Shown piece after piece: positions 26,550-35,955 of a stretch of DNA of 64,000 nt. This DNA is from Roseitranquillus sediminis. Its GTDB lineage: Bacteria; Pseudomonadota; Alphaproteobacteria; Rhodobacterales; Rhodobacteraceae. The stretch lies in contig NZ_JAFFOB010000015.1 in the NCBI RefSeq assembly GCF_016918935.1, forward strand, positions 372,001 through 436,000. The letters are read 5' to 3'. The notes beneath the pieces are model-generated. The model was not told the origin of the DNA, made no database searches, and saw nothing but the letters and a program-made list of their open reading frames with translations. A program made the translations under genes and the position numbers. Within the stretch, counting starts at the first letter, position 1. Each line of letters starts with the position of its first letter.

Positions 26550-27472
26550 GGCTCTCCGTCCGGCACCGGTCAACCTACCGGTTTGCCGCGCCGATGCGTG
26601 CCGTGGTGCAGAGCCACCGCCTGACGCCCTCGAGCTTTGAGGGGCAACGCGTGCTCGACTGGCGGGTCGAGGTGGAGGATGCGGTCTTCGGCGCGGAGCT
26701 GACCGACGGTGCCGGCAACCACATTCGCACGATGTTCATGCTGGGGCCGGTCGAGGAGCTGATGGTCGACGTGACGGGGCAGGTCGAGACGGCGGACCTG
26801 TCGGGCGTGCTGCGCGGACATCGCGAGCAGGTGCCGCCGCTGGCCTATTTGCGGACCACGCGCGCCACCCGCTCCGACCTGGCGCTGACCGAGCTGGCGG
26901 AGAGCGCGGGCGGCGCGACGCCGCTGGACCGGGCGCATTCCCTGGCGGCCGCGGTTTCGGATGCGATCCGCTACGAGCCGGGGCGCACCCACGAGGCGAC
27001 GACCGCGGCCGAGGCGCTGGAGGCCGGGGTGGGTGTCTGCCAGGATCACGCGCACGCGCTCATCGCCACGGCCGTCATTGCAGGCCTGCCGGCGCGCTAT
27101 GTCACCGGCTACCTGCTTACCGGCGGAGGACTTCGCGCCTCCGGGCAGAGCCAAAGCCTTGGCGGCATGACCCAGTCGCAGGACGCTGGTGGTCAGCGGC
27201 AGGAGGGACGCGCCGCGCCGGAGGAGCAGGACGACGGCGAGGCTACGGTGCTGGCCGCCGGCGAGGCGAGCCATGCCTGGGCGGAGCTCTGGGTGGAGGG
27301 GCTGGGCTGGGTCGGCTTCGACGTCTCCAACCGGTGCTGCCCCGACGAGCGTTACATCCGCCTCGGCAGCGGCTTCGACGCCGCCGACGCGGCGCCCATC
27401 CGGGGTATGGCGCAGGGTATCGGCGAAGAGACGCTGGACGTGCGCGTGGCGGTTGAGCAGGTCCAGCAGTAG
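26546..27472 (+). CDS. Transglutaminase-like protease/amidase domain protein with an insertion
   Basis: A 308-residue protein starting MRLSVRHRSTYRFAAPMRAV, with a bacterial transglutaminase N-terminal domain (residues 1-85) then the catalytic core. The catalytic triad is C165 in GVGVCQDHAH, H243 in EASHAWAELW and D259 in GWVGFDVSN. Between YVTGYL (about 191) and ASHAW (about 242) there is a roughly 40-residue Gly/Gln/Glu-rich stretch (195-238) that is normally short in this family. Third gene of the ATP-grasp/alpha-E/transglutaminase operon; predicted to act on peptides made or used by that system. Confidence 0.9.
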   Translation: MRLSVRHRSTYRFAAPMRAVVQSHRLTPSSFEGQRVLDWRVEVEDAVFGAELTDGAGNHIRTMFMLGPVEELMVDVTGQVETADLSGVLRGHREQVPPLAYLRTTRATRSDLALTELAESAGGATPLDRAHSLAAAVSDAIRYEPGRTHEATTAAEALEAGVGVCQDHAHALIATAVIAGLPARYVTGYLLTGGGLRASGQSQSLGGMTQSQDAGGQRQEGRAAPEEQDDGEATVLAAGEASHAWAELWVEGLGWVGFDVSNRCCPDERYIRLGSGFDAADAAPIRGMAQGIGEETLDVRVAVEQVQQ

Positions 27473-27653
27473 TTTCCTTTCGGCTGATGACGGTCAAATG
27501 AGCGGGGCGCTCCCGCCCCCGGGACTGCGCGCTGCGCGCTTGCCCGGAGTTGGGGGTGGCCGCGCCTGTCGGCGCGGCAGTTGCGTGAGGATCCCTCGCG
27601 CCGTGGCAGCACCAGCGGAGCGCGCCATGTGCCGGGAAACGGCGTCGCTGTCG

Positions 27654-28241
27654 TCAGTCCGGCAACTCGGCCGACGGAATGAGGGGGAAGAACGTGCCGG
27701 CGGAGCGGAGGCCGAACCAGCATTCACCCTCGTGCTCGGCGTGCTCGGCGTGCTTGACGAGGCGGTAGAAGGTCTTGCGGTCGATCAGTGCCTCGAGGCC
27801 GCCGCGGACATGGATGTAGGGCGACGGCTCCCCGTCCGGCGCACGCTCGACGCGGATGGGGTGGTCGGGGCCCGCCCTGACGCGGTCGCCGACATTCGTC
27901 TCGAAGACGAGCGCGTCGCCGTCGCTGGTGGAGTCGACGGCGACGAACGGCGCGTCCTCGACGCGAATACCCACTTTCTCGACCGGCGTCACGAGATAGA
28001 TCCTGTCGCCCTCGCGCTTCAGGATCGTCGAGAAGAGCCGCACCAGCGCCGGCCGCCCGATCGGCGTGCCCTCGTAGAACCAGGTGCCGTCGCGGCGGAT
28101 CTCCATGGCAATCTCGCCACAGTAGGGCGGGTTCCACAGATGCACCGGCGGCAGTCTGCGTCCGGACGCGGCGGATGCCGATGCCGCCAGCCCGTCCGCC
28201 GTGGGCATCACGCCCTTTTGTGTCTTGCCCTCTTTTGCCAT
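27654..28241 (-). CDS. DUF1285 domain protein
   Basis: A 195-residue soluble protein with a variable N-terminal 30 residues, then the DUF1285 core: PPVHLWNPPYCGEIAMEIRRDGTWFYEGTPIGR, LVRLFSTILKREGDRIYLVTPVEKVGI, and a second layer of strands. The family forms a beta-rich fold of unknown function. Start at 28241, divergent from moxR by 56 nt, which suggests a shared promoter region. It converges on the transglutaminase gene with a 181-nt gap in which nothing else was recognised. Confidence 0.88.
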   Translation of the reverse strand: MAKEGKTQKGVMPTADGLAASASAASGRRLPPVHLWNPPYCGEIAMEIRRDGTWFYEGTPIGRPALVRLFSTILKREGDRIYLVTPVEKVGIRVEDAPFVAVDSTSDGDALVFETNVGDRVRAGPDHPIRVERAPDGEPSPYIHVRGGLEALIDRKTFYRLVKHAEHAEHEGECWFGLRSAGTFFPLIPSAELPD

Positions 28242-28297
28242 GATCGCCCCGCGGGATACTTCTCGCAGGACATCATAACGAGGCGGAAGGACATGTC

Positions 28298-29305
28298 ATG
28301 GCCGAGGCGGACGAGCTCCTGTCTCAAATCGATGCCTTGGGCGACAAGCTGGCCCAGGCGCGCGGCTCGATCACCCGGCGCTTCATCGGGCAGGAGCGGG
28401 TGGTGGACCTGGTCCTTTCCTCGCTGCTCTGCGGTGGTCACGGGCTGCTTATCGGGCTGCCGGGCCTCGGCAAGACGCGGCTGGTCGAGACGCTGAGCAC
28501 GGTGATGGGGCTGAGCGGCGGGCGAATCCAGTTCACCCCCGACCTGATGCCGGCCGACATTCTGGGCTCCGAGGTGCTGGAGACAGCGGCGGACGGGTCG
28601 CGATCGTTCCGCTTCATCCGCGGGCCGATCTTCTGCCAGCTCCTGATGGCGGACGAGATCAACCGCGCCTCGCCGAGGACGCAATCGGCGCTCCTGCAGG
28701 CGATGCAGGAGCGGTCGGTGACGGTCGCCGGCGCGCATCATGCCCTCGGTGTGCCATTCCATGTGCTCGCGACGCAGAACCCGATCGAGCAGGAGGGAAC
28801 CTATCCGCTGCCTGAGGCGCAGCTCGACCGATTTCTCGTGCAGATCGACGTGCCCTATCCCGACCGCGAGACGGAGCGCGGGATCCTGCTCGCCACCACC
28901 GGCGTGAGCGAGGAAGTGGCGACGGCGGTGTTTACTGCCGAGGAGCTGCTGCGGGCGCAGACACTGCTGCGACGGATGCCGGTGGGTGAGGCGGTGGTCG
29001 AGCTGATCCTCGACGTGGTGCGCGCCTGCCGTCCCGGCGACCCGAGCGCGCCCGATTCGGTGCGCCAGAGCGTGGGCTGGGGGCCGGGCACGCGCGCCGC
29101 ACAGGCGCTGATGATGACGGTGCGGGCGCGGGCGCTGCTCGACGGGCGACTCGCGCCATCGGCCGAGGACGTGGCCTGGATGGCCGAGCCGGTCCTGACG
29201 CACCGGATGGCGCTGACCTTCGCCGCACGGGCGCGGGGCGAGAGCCTGCCGCGGCTGATCGGCGAGACCGTCGAGCGGGTCGCGCGGGTCGAGGCCGCAG
29301 CGTGA
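28298..29305 (+). CDS. MoxR-type AAA+ ATPase
   Basis: A 335-residue AAA+ chaperone of the MoxR family. Walker A is GLPGLGKTRL (about residues 52-61); Walker B and the next helix form LLMADEINRASPRTQSALLQAMQE, the MoxR signature, followed by the sensor segment VLATQNPIEQEGTYPLPEAQLDRF. GGAAGG precedes the ATG. MoxR ATPases work with VWA-domain and DUF58 proteins in envelope maturation; the partners follow directly. The stop overlaps the DUF58 start. Confidence 0.95.
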   Translation: MAEADELLSQIDALGDKLAQARGSITRRFIGQERVVDLVLSSLLCGGHGLLIGLPGLGKTRLVETLSTVMGLSGGRIQFTPDLMPADILGSEVLETAADGSRSFRFIRGPIFCQLLMADEINRASPRTQSALLQAMQERSVTVAGAHHALGVPFHVLATQNPIEQEGTYPLPEAQLDRFLVQIDVPYPDRETERGILLATTGVSEEVATAVFTAEELLRAQTLLRRMPVGEAVVELILDVVRACRPGDPSAPDSVRQSVGWGPGTRAAQALMMTVRARALLDGRLAPSAEDVAWMAEPVLTHRMALTFAARARGESLPRLIGETVERVARVEAAA

Positions 29306-30177
29306 GCGAAGCCGCGCAGCTGCGCGGACGAGCCGAGGCGCTCGCGGCGCCGCTTCCGCCGCTGCTGGCGGCGGCCGAGCATCTGGCGGCGACGGTGCTG
29401 CTGGGCAGCCACGGCCGCCGTCGTGCGGGCGTGGGCGACGAGTTCTGGCAGTACCGGCCGGCTCATGGCGGCGACGAGGCGCGATTCATCGACTGGCGGC
29501 GATCCGGCCGATCCGACGCGCACTACGTCCGCGAGCGCGAGTGGCAGGCGGCGCAGAGCATCGTGATCTGGGTCGACCGGTCGCAGTCGATGCGCTTCGC
29601 CTCGACCGGCCGGTTGCCGGCGAAGGCGGACCGGGCGGCCATGCTGGCGATGGCACTCTCCGTGCTGCTGATCCGCGGCGGCGAGCGCGTGGGCCTCTCG
29701 GGCACCGGCCTGCCGCCCCGGTCGGGCGAAGTGCAGCTCATGCGGCTGGCGGCGACGCTGAGCGAGGCGGGCGAGGGCGATGATTATGGCGCGCCCGAAG
29801 TGCGGGGCATGCTGCCTCAAAGCCGCGCGCTCTACGTCTCGGACTTCCTCGGCGATCCGGCACCGGTCGAGGCGGCGCTGACGCGCGCTGCGGACCGGGG
29901 GGTGAAGGGCGCGTTGCTGCAGGTGCTTGATCCTCAGGAGGAGGCGTTTCCCTTCGACGGGCGCACGATCTTCGAGAGCATCGGCGGCACGATCAGGCAC
30001 GAGACGCTCAAGGCGGGCGACCTGCGCAACCGCTACATCGAGCGCCTGAAAGAGCGGAAGGCGCGGCTCTCCATGCTGGCGCGAACCACCGGCTGGCAGT
30101 TTCACACCCACCACACCGATGACGCACCCTCCTCGGCGCTGTTGTGGCTCTACGGGGCGATGGAGCGGGTGCATTGA
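29302..30177 (+). CDS. DUF58 domain protein
   Basis: A 291-residue protein with the DUF58 core motif GVGDEFWQYRPAHGGDEARFIDWRRSGRSD, followed by a VWA-like strand VIWVDRSQSMRF (the DxSxS metal-site pattern) and LYVSDFLGDP. It starts with GTG overlapping the moxR stop and its own TGA overlaps the ATG of the next gene. It is the usual soluble partner of the MoxR ATPase, of unknown biochemical role. Confidence 0.93.
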   Translation: MSEAAQLRGRAEALAAPLPPLLAAAEHLAATVLLGSHGRRRAGVGDEFWQYRPAHGGDEARFIDWRRSGRSDAHYVREREWQAAQSIVIWVDRSQSMRFASTGRLPAKADRAAMLAMALSVLLIRGGERVGLSGTGLPPRSGEVQLMRLAATLSEAGEGDDYGAPEVRGMLPQSRALYVSDFLGDPAPVEAALTRAADRGVKGALLQVLDPQEEAFPFDGRTIFESIGGTIRHETLKAGDLRNRYIERLKERKARLSMLARTTGWQFHTHHTDDAPSSALLWLYGAMERVH

Positions 30178-33056
30178 TGTGGACCGTGGGTCCTCTCGGC
30201 TTCACGGCACCGCTCCTGCTGGTGGCGATGGTCGCGTTGCCGATTCTCTGGCTGATCCTGCGGGCCGTTCCGCCGGCGCCGGTCCGGCGGCGATTCCCGG
30301 GTGTCGCGCTGCTGCTGGGGCTGAGCGACGACGAGACGCAGACCGACCGGACGCCCTGGTGGCTGCTACTCCTGCGGATGCTGGCGGTGGCCGCGGTGAT
30401 CATCGCGTTCGCGGGACCCGTTCTCAATCCGCAGGACGAGCGGCAGGGGGCGGGACCGCTTCTGATCCTGCTCGACGGGACCTGGGCCGACGCGCGCGAC
30501 TGGCCGCGGCGCCAGGACCGGGTTGAGGCGCTGCTGGACGAGGCATCGCGGGCCGGGCGGACGGCGGCGGTCCTGTCGCTGACTGACCTGCCGGCGGAGG
30601 GAGCGCCGTTCCAGGCGGCGGCGTCCTGGCTGTCGCAGCTTGCCGGTGTCCGGCCGCAGGCATGGGCGCCAGACGCGGAAGCAGTCGCCGACTGGGCGGA
30701 AGGGCTGGACGGCGACTTCGACACCTTCTGGATGTCCGATGGGCTGGCGCGCCCCTCGCGGGCCGATCTGCTGGCGGCGCTCGAGGCGCACGGCGAGGTG
30801 GTGGTGTTCGAGGATCCGCGGCCAGTGCTCGGCCTGGCGCCGGCGCGGTTCGACGACGGGGCGATCGTCGTTTCCGCCGTCAGGTCGGCGGCGGAGGGTA
30901 GCCAGGCCGCCGAGGTCGTTGCGCACGGCCTTGACCCTCAGGGCACGCCGCGCGATCTGTCGCGGGTTTCGCTGGAGTTCGCCGAGGGCGAGAGCGAAGC
31001 CGAGGTACGCCTTTCCCTCCCCGCCGAGCTGCGCAACCGGATCACGCGCTTCGAGCTGGCGGGCATCCGCTCGGCGGGCGCGGTTGCGTTGACCGACGAT
31101 GCGCTGCGTCGGCGCGAGGTGGCGCTGATCGCCGCCACCGCCGACCGCGAGGGGCTCGAGCTGCTGTCGCCCACACATTACATCGAGCAGGCCCTCGAGC
31201 CGACGGCCGACCTCATCACCGGGGCGATCGACGACGTTCTGCTCGCCAACCCGGACGTCGTGGTGCTGGCCGACGTGGCGCGCGTCGACGCCTCCGGCGC
31301 GCTGCTGGACTGGGTCGAGGAGGGCGGGTTGCTGCTGCGGTTCGCCGGGCCCCGGCTCGCCGCGTCCGAAGTCAGTCGTGCCGACGAAGATCCGCTGCTG
31401 CCGGTGCGCCTGCGCGCGGGCGGGCGCTCGGTCGGCGGCGCGATGAGCTGGGGCGAGCCGAAGGCGCTGCGGCCCTTCGACGAGGACTCGCCGTTTCACG
31501 GCCTGGTGGTGCCGGAGGAGGTGCGGGTCAATGCCCAGGTGATGGCGCAGCCCGACCCCTCGCTCGCCGAGCGCGTGATTGCTTCGCTGGCCGACGGTAC
31601 GCCGCTAGTGACGCGCAAGCGGGTGGGCGAGGGGCAAGTGGTGCTGTTCCACGTCACCGCCAATGCGGAATGGTCGACGCTGCCGCTCTCAGGACTCTTC
31701 GTCGAGATGCTGGAGCGGCTGGCGGTGTCGACGCGGCCGTCTCAGCCGTCCGCCGATGAGTTGGTAGGCACGACATGGACGGTGGACCAGGTGCTGACGG
31801 CCTTCGGCGAGGTCGAGGAGGCCGGAACGCGGCCGGGCGTGCCGGGAGAGACACTGGCCGAGGCCGAGCCGGGACCGGAGACGCCGCCGGGCCTCTATGC
31901 GGGCGAGGATCGCCGCATTGCGCTGAACGTGATCCACGACGAGACCGAGCTCGCGCAGGCGGCGTGGCCGGAGCGGATTACCGTCGAAGGGCTGGAGGTG
32001 CTGCGCGAGAGGCCGCTCAAGGGCTGGTTCCTGGCTGCGGCACTGGCGCTCCTGATGCTCGACATCCTGGCGTCGCTCTGGCTCTCCGGCCGGCTGCGCG
32101 GCTCAACGGCGACCGCGGCGCTGGCCCTCGCGATCGTGCCGGGGCTGGACGGTGCCGCCCACGCCGCCGTGGCGGGGCAGGCGGCAGTCTGGGCACCGTC
32201 GGCGAGCCTGCTGCTGGTTTCAGCCTTGCTCATACGTGTGCCGGTGATGGCGGCGGCGCTCGCGATTGTTGCGGCGCTGGCTCCACCGGCTGCGGCACAG
32301 GACGACGAGGCCATCGAGGCGACGTCCGAGGTGGTTCTCGCCCACGTGATTACAGGCGACGCGCACGTCGATCAGGTGGCCGAGGCTGGACTTAGGGGGC
32401 TGAGCCGGACCCTCTTCAGCCGCACCTCGGTGGAACCGGCCGAGCCGATAGCGGTCGACCTCGAGAACGACGAGCTGGCCTTCTACCCGATGCTCTACTG
32501 GCCGGTGACCGCTGACCAGCCGAAGCCGTCGGACGAGGCCTACGACAAGCTCAACCGCTATCTGCGGACGGGCGGGCTGATCCTCTTCGATACGCGAGAC
32601 GCCGACGTCGCGGGCTTCGGCGGCGCGACGCCAGCGGGGCGGCGGCTTCAGGCGCTGGCGGCGCCGCTCGACATCCCGCCGCTCGAGCCATTACCGAGCG
32701 ACCACGTCCTGACGCGTTCGTTCTATCTCCTGCAGGCTTTCCCGGGCCGGCACGTCGGGCGCGATGTCTGGGTCGAGGCCGCGCCGCCCGACGCCGAGCT
32801 GGTCGACGGGATGCCGTTCCGCAACCTCAACGACAACGTGACGCCGGTGGTGATCGGCGGAAACGACTGGGCGGCGGCGTGGGCGATTGACGAGCGGGGC
32901 GGGCCGATGTTTCCCGTTGGCCGCGGCTATGCCGGCGAGCGCCAGCGCGAGATCGCGATGAGGTTCGGTGTGAACCTCATCATGCATGTGCTTACGGGGA
33001 ACTACAAATCCGACCAGGTGCACGTGCCTGCCCTGCTCGACAGGCTGGGCCAGTGA
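30177..33056 (+). CDS. BatA N-terminal and DUF4159 domain membrane protein
   Basis: A 959-residue membrane protein. The N-terminus has the BatA-type pair of membrane helices (residues about 8-27 and 60-80) before a large extracytoplasmic region with a VWA-like or GATase-like part (LLDWVEEGGLLLRFAGPRLA). Several helices lie around residues 620-710, and the C-terminal 210 residues form DUF4159 with FYPMLYWPVTADQPKPSDEAYDKL and GLILFDTRDADV. Start at 30177 overlaps the DUF58 stop (TGATG). It is the membrane part of the MoxR cluster found in many alphaproteobacteria; function unknown but envelope-related. Confidence 0.88.
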   Translation: MWTVGPLGFTAPLLLVAMVALPILWLILRAVPPAPVRRRFPGVALLLGLSDDETQTDRTPWWLLLLRMLAVAAVIIAFAGPVLNPQDERQGAGPLLILLDGTWADARDWPRRQDRVEALLDEASRAGRTAAVLSLTDLPAEGAPFQAAASWLSQLAGVRPQAWAPDAEAVADWAEGLDGDFDTFWMSDGLARPSRADLLAALEAHGEVVVFEDPRPVLGLAPARFDDGAIVVSAVRSAAEGSQAAEVVAHGLDPQGTPRDLSRVSLEFAEGESEAEVRLSLPAELRNRITRFELAGIRSAGAVALTDDALRRREVALIAATADREGLELLSPTHYIEQALEPTADLITGAIDDVLLANPDVVVLADVARVDASGALLDWVEEGGLLLRFAGPRLAASEVSRADEDPLLPVRLRAGGRSVGGAMSWGEPKALRPFDEDSPFHGLVVPEEVRVNAQVMAQPDPSLAERVIASLADGTPLVTRKRVGEGQVVLFHVTANAEWSTLPLSGLFVEMLERLAVSTRPSQPSADELVGTTWTVDQVLTAFGEVEEAGTRPGVPGETLAEAEPGPETPPGLYAGEDRRIALNVIHDETELAQAAWPERITVEGLEVLRERPLKGWFLAAALALLMLDILASLWLSGRLRGSTATAALALAIVPGLDGAAHAAVAGQAAVWAPSASLLLVSALLIRVPVMAAALAIVAALAPPAAAQDDEAIEATSEVVLAHVITGDAHVDQVAEAGLRGLSRTLFSRTSVEPAEPIAVDLENDELAFYPMLYWPVTADQPKPSDEAYDKLNRYLRTGGLILFDTRDADVAGFGGATPAGRRLQALAAPLDIPPLEPLPSDHVLTRSFYLLQAFPGRHVGRDVWVEAAPPDAELVDGMPFRNLNDNVTPVVIGGNDWAAAWAIDERGGPMFPVGRGYAGERQREIAMRFGVNLIMHVLTGNYKSDQVHVPALLDRLGQ

Positions 33057-33087
33057 GGGGCAGGGCGATCTCCAATAGGTGCTTCGG

Positions 33088-35154
33088 ATGACCGGGAGCA
33101 TGGTCTTCGACCCGCTGCTTCCGTGGCCGGTGCTGTGGCTGTTGGCCGCGCTCGCCGCGGTCTTCGTCGTCTTCGCGGTGTGGCGGAAGCTGGCGGGCTG
33201 GTGGCTGCGCGGACTTGCGGCGGCGGCGCTCCTGGCGGCGGTCGCGAACCCGTCGATCCAGTCCGAGGACCGCGCGCCACTGAGCGACATCGTGATCCTC
33301 GTGGTCGACCGCAGCGCGAGCCAGCGAATCGCGGACCGGCCCGACCAGGTCGAGGCGGCCATCGAGCGGGTCGAGGAGGAGGTGGCGGCGCTGCCCGACA
33401 CGGAGCTGCGCGTGGTCGAGCTGGACGACGACGAAGGCGACGGCGGGACGCGCCTCATGTCCGCACTCGCCGCCGCGGTTGCGGAGGAGCCGCGGGACCG
33501 TCTGTCGGGGGCCATCCTGCTGACCGACGGGCAGCTTCACGACATCGAGCGCGCGCCGGACCTGCCGGCGCCGCTCCATGCTCTGTTGACGGGGCGCGAG
33601 GGCGACTGGGACCGCCGGCTGATGGTCGAGAATGCGCCGGCCTTCGCGATCCTGGGCGAACCCGTGACGCTGACGCTCAGGGTTGAGGATCAGGGCGCGG
33701 TGCCGCCGAGCATCGGGACGATGGCGGCGCTGGAGATTTCGGTCGACGGCGGCGAGGTGCAGACGTTCCGCGTGCCGGTGGGCGAGGCGCTGGAGCTGCC
33801 GGTCGTACTGCCGCACGGCGGCATGAACGTCATTCAGTTCACGCTGCCCGAGGCCGAGGGCGAACTGACGGACCGTAACAATTCCGCCGTAGTCCAGATC
33901 AACGGCGTGCGCGATCGGCTGCGCGTCCTGCTTGTGTCGGGCGAGCCGCATCCGGGCGAGCGCACGTGGCGCAACCTGCTCAAGTCGGACTCCTCCGTCG
34001 ACCTCGTGCACTTCACCATCCTGCGCCCGCCGGAGAAGCAGGATGGCGTGCCGGTCGACGAGCTGAGCCTGATCGCATTCCCGACGCGCGAGCTCTTCCT
34101 CGACAAGATCCACGAGTTCGACCTCATCATCTTCGATCGCTACAAGCGTCGCGGAATCCTGCCGTCGATCTACCTCGACAACGTGCGCCAGTACGTCATG
34201 GACGGCGGCGCGCTCCTGATCGCCGCAGGGCCGGACTTCGCCAGCGCGGACTCGATCTACCGCTCACCACTGGCCGAGATCCTGCCGGCGGCACCGACGG
34301 GCCGGGTGATCGAGGAGGGCTTCCTGCCCGACGTCACCGATATCGGCGACCGTCATCCCGTCACGGCCGAGCTGGAGCGGATGTCAGAGGCGCCGGGCGA
34401 AGAGGCGCCGTGGGGCCGCTGGATGCGCCTCATCGACCTGGTGGCTGAATCGGGTCACGCGCTGATGTCGGGCGTCGACGAGCGCCCGCTCCTGGTGCTG
34501 GACCGGGTGGGCGAGGGGCGTGTCGCCTTGCTCGGCTCCGACCATGCGTGGCTCTGGAACCGCGGCTTCGAGGGCGGCGGTCCGCAGATGGAGCTTCTGC
34601 GGCGCCTGTCCCACTGGCTGATGAAGGAGCCGGAGCTCGAGGAAGACGCGTTAAGCGTGACTGCCGAGGGGCAGACGATGACCGTCGTCCGCCGCACGCT
34701 GGAGGACCGGGTCGGCAGCGTGCAATTGACGGCGCCTGACGGCGAGACGGTGACGCTCGAACTGGAGGAGACTTCGCCCGGACATTTCACCACGACGTGG
34801 ACTGCGCCGGAGATCGGGCTTTATCGGCTGGTCGAGGGTGAGGAGACCGCGGTGATCGCGCTGGGCCCTGCCGCGCCGCGCGAATTCGAGGAGACGATCG
34901 CCACCGAAGACCGCCTTGCGCCCGCCGTCGAAGCGACCCGCGGCGGCATTCGCCGGATCGAGGAGGGCATACCGGACCTGCGTCAGGTGCGCGAGGGGCG
35001 CCCAGCGTCGGGGCGCGGCTGGTTCGGGATCACGCCGCGCGAGGCCTACCTCACGCAGGACGTGACGATCTCCCCGTTACTGCCGGCGTGGGCCTGGCTG
35101 CTGCTGGCCACGGCACTGGTCGTCGGGGCGTGGCTGCGAGAGGGGCGGCGCTAG
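33088..35154 (+). CDS. VWA-like membrane protein of the MoxR cluster
   Basis: A 688-residue membrane protein. Two helices lie at the N-terminus (FDPLLPWPVLWLLAALAAVF and the segment after it), then a VWA-like domain with the metal-site pattern VVDRSASQR and ILLTDGQ. A glutamine-amidotransferase-like fold follows (YVMDGGALLIAAGPDFAS, RVALLGSDHAW), and one C-terminal helix (WLLLATALVVGAWL). The start is chosen at 33088, which has AGGTG at proper distance; GTG 33079 and ATG 33100 are alternatives. Last plus-strand gene of the MoxR cluster; its stop shares CTAG with the convergent DUF4260 gene. Confidence 0.85.
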   Translation: MTGSMVFDPLLPWPVLWLLAALAAVFVVFAVWRKLAGWWLRGLAAAALLAAVANPSIQSEDRAPLSDIVILVVDRSASQRIADRPDQVEAAIERVEEEVAALPDTELRVVELDDDEGDGGTRLMSALAAAVAEEPRDRLSGAILLTDGQLHDIERAPDLPAPLHALLTGREGDWDRRLMVENAPAFAILGEPVTLTLRVEDQGAVPPSIGTMAALEISVDGGEVQTFRVPVGEALELPVVLPHGGMNVIQFTLPEAEGELTDRNNSAVVQINGVRDRLRVLLVSGEPHPGERTWRNLLKSDSSVDLVHFTILRPPEKQDGVPVDELSLIAFPTRELFLDKIHEFDLIIFDRYKRRGILPSIYLDNVRQYVMDGGALLIAAGPDFASADSIYRSPLAEILPAAPTGRVIEEGFLPDVTDIGDRHPVTAELERMSEAPGEEAPWGRWMRLIDLVAESGHALMSGVDERPLLVLDRVGEGRVALLGSDHAWLWNRGFEGGGPQMELLRRLSHWLMKEPELEEDALSVTAEGQTMTVVRRTLEDRVGSVQLTAPDGETVTLELEETSPGHFTTTWTAPEIGLYRLVEGEETAVIALGPAAPREFEETIATEDRLAPAVEATRGGIRRIEEGIPDLRQVREGRPASGRGWFGITPREAYLTQDVTISPLLPAWAWLLLATALVVGAWLREGRR

Positions 35155-35528
35155 CGTCGCTCCGTCCCGCCGATCGTGCCAAGGTGGGTGGTGCAGAAGC
35201 CTGCGCTCGACTTGAGACCGTAGCCGACCATCCTGTCGAAGCCGGCATGACCCAGCCAGAGAAGGCCCAGCGCCATGATCGTGGCGGAGCCGCCAAGTAG
35301 CCCCGCGCAGAAGACCGCGGATCCAAAGCCGAAGACATGCAGCAGGTTGTAGCCGATCGCGCCGAGCCTCGGGCCGAGGAGGTAGGCGGCGAAGCTGACG
35401 TCCGGAGCGAAGAACAGCAGGATGGCAAGCCACCAGCCGAAGCCGGGCTCGAGAAACACGACGGCGGCGAGCGAGGCGGCGAAAACAAGCGCACCCTCGG
35501 CCCTTTGCCAGATCACGAACTCATCCAT
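35151..35528 (-). CDS. DUF4260 family membrane protein
   Basis: A 125-residue membrane protein with four hydrophobic segments and the DUF4260 pattern LLFFAPDVSFAAYLLGPRLGAIGYNLLHVF, then GLLWLGHAGFDRMVGYGLK. Function unknown. It converges on the preceding cluster with shared CTAG and lies 79 nt downstream of the small secreted protein gene on the same strand. Confidence 0.88.
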   Translation of the reverse strand: MDEFVIWQRAEGALVFAASLAAVVFLEPGFGWWLAILLFFAPDVSFAAYLLGPRLGAIGYNLLHVFGFGSAVFCAGLLGGSATIMALGLLWLGHAGFDRMVGYGLKSSAGFCTTHLGTIGGTERR

Positions 35529-35579
35529 GCTGCCTTACCGTCTTCATGATATGCCGATCAGCGAGATTAGCCGGGGTCA

Positions 35580-35602
35580 CGAAAGGGACGCATCCCCTTT
35601 CG
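35580..35602 (-). terminator. Short hairpin after the secreted-protein gene
   Basis: CGAAAGGG (35580-35587) and CCCTTTCG (35595-35602) form a perfect 8-bp stem with a 7-nt loop, 5 nt beyond the minus-strand stop at 35608. There is no T-run after it on the minus strand. Confidence 0.45.
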
Positions 35603-35607
35603 CGCTG

Positions 35608-35955
35608 CTATTGCAGCGACACTCTCGACACATCGTCGCCCCAGCCCTCGACGCTGGTGCGAGCGCGAATGACGACCAGTCGGGCGTCCGGCGGTATCGA
35701 GATGTCGGTCAGGGCGCGGGTGAACGGCTGCTCGTCGACATGGGGATGCAGGAGCTCGCGCGTACCGAGAACGGTGCCGTCCGGCAGCTCCACGCGCCAG
35801 CCGTCGGCGTAGTCGTCCCAGCCGGTGTCGTCGTGGCGCAGCGCCACGTCGAAGCGCCAGCCGCCGCCGTGCTGCGCGGCCTCGACATCGACAGTGCGCG
35901 CCGGGTCGGCGGCGGCGGCGGAGGCGGCGAGGCAGGCGAGTGCGAGCCATCTCAT
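35608..35955 (-). CDS. Small secreted protein of unknown function
   Basis: A 115-residue protein starting with a short signal sequence (MRWLALACLAASAAAADPA). The mature part has GWRFDVALRHDDTGWDDYADGWRVELPDG, with paired aromatic strands, and looks like a small beta-sandwich found in Rhodobacteraceae hypothetical proteins. Its ATG overlaps the stop of the DUF599 gene (ATGA), implying co-translation. No known family. Confidence 0.7.
   Translation of the reverse strand: MRWLALACLAASAAAADPARTVDVEAAQHGGGWRFDVALRHDDTGWDDYADGWRVELPDGTVLGTRELLHPHVDEQPFTRALTDISIPPDARLVVIRARTSVEGWGDDVSRVSLQ

Noticed and set aside
27473-27653. Gap between the transglutaminase gene and DUF1285, searched for a terminator or small gene
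   Set aside because: Only a 5-bp stem and short Arg/Pro-rich frames were seen, none with a ribosome-binding site.
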